Part shown: positions 60,901 through 64,000 of the stretch, piece by piece | Numbering within the stretch: the stretch's first letter is position 1 | Layout of the letters: every line of letters starts with the position of its first letter | From: Syncephalastrum monosporum B8922 | Taxonomy: Eukaryota > Mucoromycota > Mucoromycetes > Mucorales > Syncephalastraceae | Direction of reading: 5' to 3' | Assembly: GCA_000697355.1 (NCBI GenBank) | Contig: JNEN01001206.1 | Span: 186,001 to 250,000 of the forward strand | Length of the DNA: 64,000 bases | The notes under the pieces: generated by a model | What the model was told of the DNA's origin: nothing | The model's input: the letters and a program-made list of their open reading frames with translations, nothing else | Databases searched by the model: none | Made by a program: the position numbers and the translations under genes

Positions 60901-61300
60901 TGCGGCTGGACCGGCAGACACGAAGCCGAGTGATCTGTTCCGGTGGGGCCTAGACCAGCTGATAACCAGTCAAAAGACGTGGACAGCACTCCTTGCCCTG
61001 GATCCCAAGGAAAAGGTACCGTTCGATCGTAAGGTGGCTGTGCAGAGAGAGAAGTTCGGCAAGGTGCTGTTCAAAAAGATGAGCCAGCGTGTCGGTCTAC
61101 CACAACAGGATGCACCTGTTGAGGCGGGTCCCTCTCTTTCAGAACCTCAGTCACCCACAGAACCACCGCCACCGTCGTCGCAAGAGGCACGCAGCCCTAA
61201 GGCTGGTGCGCCCGAGAACGCGCCGTCCAAGCGGCACGCGGAGGAAGAGGGCTTGGGCAAGGACGATGAGACTGCTGACAAGCGGATCCGTATCATGTAA
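57919..61300 (+). CDS. CTR9: PAF1 complex subunit CTR9 (TPR protein)
   Basis: Scaffold of the PAF1 complex, which travels with RNA polymerase II and promotes H2B ubiquitination. The start at 57919 gives SRTIEVPIQQDNELSVDCSD then LLNIFQQEDVPYEYYRMLAV. The body is a long series of tetratricopeptide repeats, e.g. NLYLLRGKVNDALSHFDKAL, PALVGKGRIFSHLRQHDKAL, HAQYGLGQMLLQKGDTEAAL, TYNLARLHEDRREFDQAEQL, IEPYLRLGVIKQSRGQAKEA, DIYTHIALGNFHS, HAANGLAGILFEFELYEEAH. The C-terminal part is a charged, Pro-rich tail with KRIRIM at the end, shorter than in animals. About twelve introns. Order and content match CTR9 throughout. Confidence 0.95.
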
Positions 61301-61645
61301 AACAGCGCGTTTCAACGCATATAAAAGCATCTATTTTAAAGTCATTTCACCATAACATCCTACCTCAAAGATATATAAAAGACGACCCTGATTTATCGAT
61401 GGACCCGTTTTTGGTTATAATGGGAGGGACGCGCATTGAATCGTTTGCTTTTACGCGTTTTGTGCTGTGTAACATAAACGGATAATAAAACATCCGAAGG
61501 GACGTGGTGTATATTTTTTTTTTTCGCCCGCAGCAAAAAAAAAGAGAGAGGCAGGTTGAAGCAAACATTGGCCGATCTGAAAAGACCACTTTTTGCCCAT
61601 TCGTTTCCTTGTCATTGCAAACTGCCCAATCTCTCCTCCAAAGCC
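61301..61645. promoter_or_regulatory. CTR9 3' UTR and UBE2E-type gene promoter
   Basis: About 345 bp. It holds a 12-T run (about 61513-61524), a purine-rich AGAGAGAG stretch, and CT-rich sequence directly before the ATG at 61646. No gene visible. Confidence 0.4.
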
Positions 61646-62574
<929 letters not shown>

Positions 62575-62907
62575 GTGCACGCGCATGCACAGCGACACGT
62601 TCAATGATGCATTTCATTTGAGTGTGTTTAGCCTCCGTTTATCTGCCAAGCCTTGCGCATCCAACTTCCCAGAAAAAACTCATACTATCATAGAACGGGT
62701 TTTATTATGACCAAGTTCCCTTTCATCTGTTTTTAATCATCTTCGCAATAAAAATAACAAATATCCCCCCCCCTCGGAGATGGGATGGAGTGAAAATGGA
62801 AAATTTAAGTAGGGCATTTTAGACTGCTGCTACTGCGGAGAGATATTCAGGCAATGTAACAAATGTTGGGTCTGTGCAGGACAGACTCAACTTGCGTGTT
62901 CTTGACA
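62575..62907. other. Spacer between UBE2E-type gene and TBC1D9-like gene
   Basis: About 330 bp of UTR and promoter; contains AATAAAAAT (about 62746-62755) and an 8-C run (62765-62772). No gene visible. Confidence 0.4.
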
Positions 62908-64000
62908 ATGGCCACACAACCCGAACTGCAACATGCTGCTTCTGTCCCGCGCAATGTACCCCTCTTTCTTCTCGTACTCCTTTCTGTGAGACACTCACCT
63001 CGTTTGGCTCGCTTGTGTAGGTCTTTACCTTACCCTCACCGACCGACATTACCTTGACACCATTCTGGACCACCGTGCGCCATGTCGACAACTTTTTACT
63101 CCAGAAATCACACGCGCCGGGCAACCCCATTTTCAAGAGCCTTTTCACCACTATCGCCAACGTGTAGGTCAGACACTGCTTCCTTATTAGCTCTGCTGAT
63201 AGACCCCATGCATATAGTTTTGATACCAAGCAACCCCCGTTTCGGATTCTATTCCAGCGTGAGGTGAATACACCGTGCCTGCAGATCGCAGTAGCCGAGT
63301 CCGAAAGCCTGATTGAATCTGCCTGGACGTGGATCGAACACAACATGATTCCTGAGCTTGATACTATCGACGACCCGTACCAAAAGGAGCTCTGGGTGGC
63401 TGAAAAGGTCAGCATGCTCGTCACAGCCCTCGGTATGTACGCCCTAGTCTACTATCTGTACGCGTGACCTACTCATCTCCTGTCCGAAAAAAGATACCGG
63501 CACCGATGAACTTTCACTCGATGAAAAGATCAGAAATGCCTCGCGTACCTTTCGACAGCTCTTTGATGTACCGTCGTCCGAGCGCCTTGTCAGCTGTGAG
63601 TACTCCGATTGATGGGTTGGACCCATACGCCGGTGTATGTCATACTCACCCGTGTTTGTTTCCTCTTAGATTATTCTTGTGCTTTCAATGGACGCCAGGG
63701 CTGGCTCTATCTGAGTGAAAACTACATTGCATTCTATTCTTTTCTGCTCGGCGTCGAGACCAAAAAGCTGATCGAGATGAAAGATGTTCAAGATATCACT
63801 AAAGAAAAGTCAAAACGAAGCATGTTTTCGGATAGCTTACGGATAAAGACCAAAGATGAGGAGGAGGTATGTGAAGAAAAGACAAAGGGATGTGTCGACC
63901 TTACTAACCCAATGTAGCATTTTATTAGCAACCTATTCAAACGCGATGAAGTAAGCATGAATGTCGTGGCCTTTACCTGACCCTAACAATATAATTAGGT
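62908..64000 (+). CDS. TBC1D9/GYP2-type Rab-GAP, N-terminal part only (runs off the window)
   Basis: The gene continues past 64000. Exon two (from about 63020) reads VFTLPSPTDITLTPFWTTVR then VDNFLLQKSHAPGNPIFKSL. Later exons give QIAVAESESLIESAWTWIEH and IPELDTIDDPYQKELWVAEK. The GRAM domain starts at FRQLFDVPSSERLV, then YYSCAFNGRQGWLYLSENYI and AFYSFLLGVETKKLIEMKDV. This is the double-GRAM N-terminus of TBC1D8/9 and yeast Gyp2; the TBC GTPase-activating domain should lie to the right. The first exon, MATQPELQHAASVPRN from 62908 with a donor at 62956, is a guess based on splice signals, so the start is uncertain. Confidence 0.8.

Overview
This is nuclear DNA from a filamentous fungus. Genes sit on both strands and are split by many short GT-AG introns, mostly 40-70 bp, with a CTAAC/CTGAC-like branch site just before the acceptor. 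Intergenic gaps are short, and promoters carry poly(dA:dT) or CT-rich tracts. Gene content fits an early-diverging lineage such as Mucoromycota: a PurK-PurE fused ADE2, SUR7/PalI, NST1 and DEF1 as fungal markers, next to WDR81, PHAF1, RCHY1 and HFM1 homologues shared with animals. The phylum assignment is an inference; no rRNA or other taxonomic marker is present. Exon boundaries below were read by eye from splice signals and reading-frame continuity.

Layout, left to right. 1-11.1 kb: a WDR81-like BEACH protein (minus, its C-terminus is off the left edge), ADE2 (plus), a probable small membrane-protein gene (minus, weak), RPA1 (plus) and an IVY1-like BAR protein (plus). 11.4-12.6 kb: a promoter-like array of CRE/CCAAT repeats in front of a cryptic multi-intron transcript. 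12.6-15.2 kb: a gene-poor stretch. 15.2-24.2 kb: ERV46, a NIPA-type transporter, DEF1 (all plus) and NST1 (minus). 25.5-31.3 kb: a secreted protein, LCB2 and a CHY/RING ubiquitin ligase (plus). 32.0-33.4 kb: a C2-like relic, an unknown membrane protein and mitochondrial ribosomal protein bL33m (minus). 34.3-41.1 kb: a GPI-anchored mucin-like wall protein and the meiotic helicase HFM1/MER3 (plus). 41.4-46.2 kb: TFB2 (minus), SRP19 (plus) and a mitochondrial CoA transferase (minus). 46.3-49.3 kb: gene-poor, holding an F-box-like fragment and a Gag/protease relic. 49.5-64 kb: SUR7/PalI (minus), SEM1/DSS1 (plus), NOP53, PHAF1 and a DUF202 protein (minus), an acidic protein of unknown function, CTR9, a UBE2E-type E2 and the N-terminus of a TBC1D9/GYP2-type Rab-GAP (plus).

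The genes do not form a cluster devoted to one pathway. Most are housekeeping: purine synthesis, replication, transcription and repair (TFIIH, PAF1 complex, DEF1), secretion (SRP19, ERV46), sphingolipid synthesis, ribosome biogenesis, the proteasome and ubiquitin. The less ordinary parts are the CRE/CCAAT repeat array with its spliced transcript, a set of palindromic E2F/MCB-like sites upstream of the RCHY1-like gene, two small conserved genes that simple ORF calling misses (bL33m and SEM1, the latter with a GC-AG intron), and the gene-poor blocks carrying decayed coding fragments.
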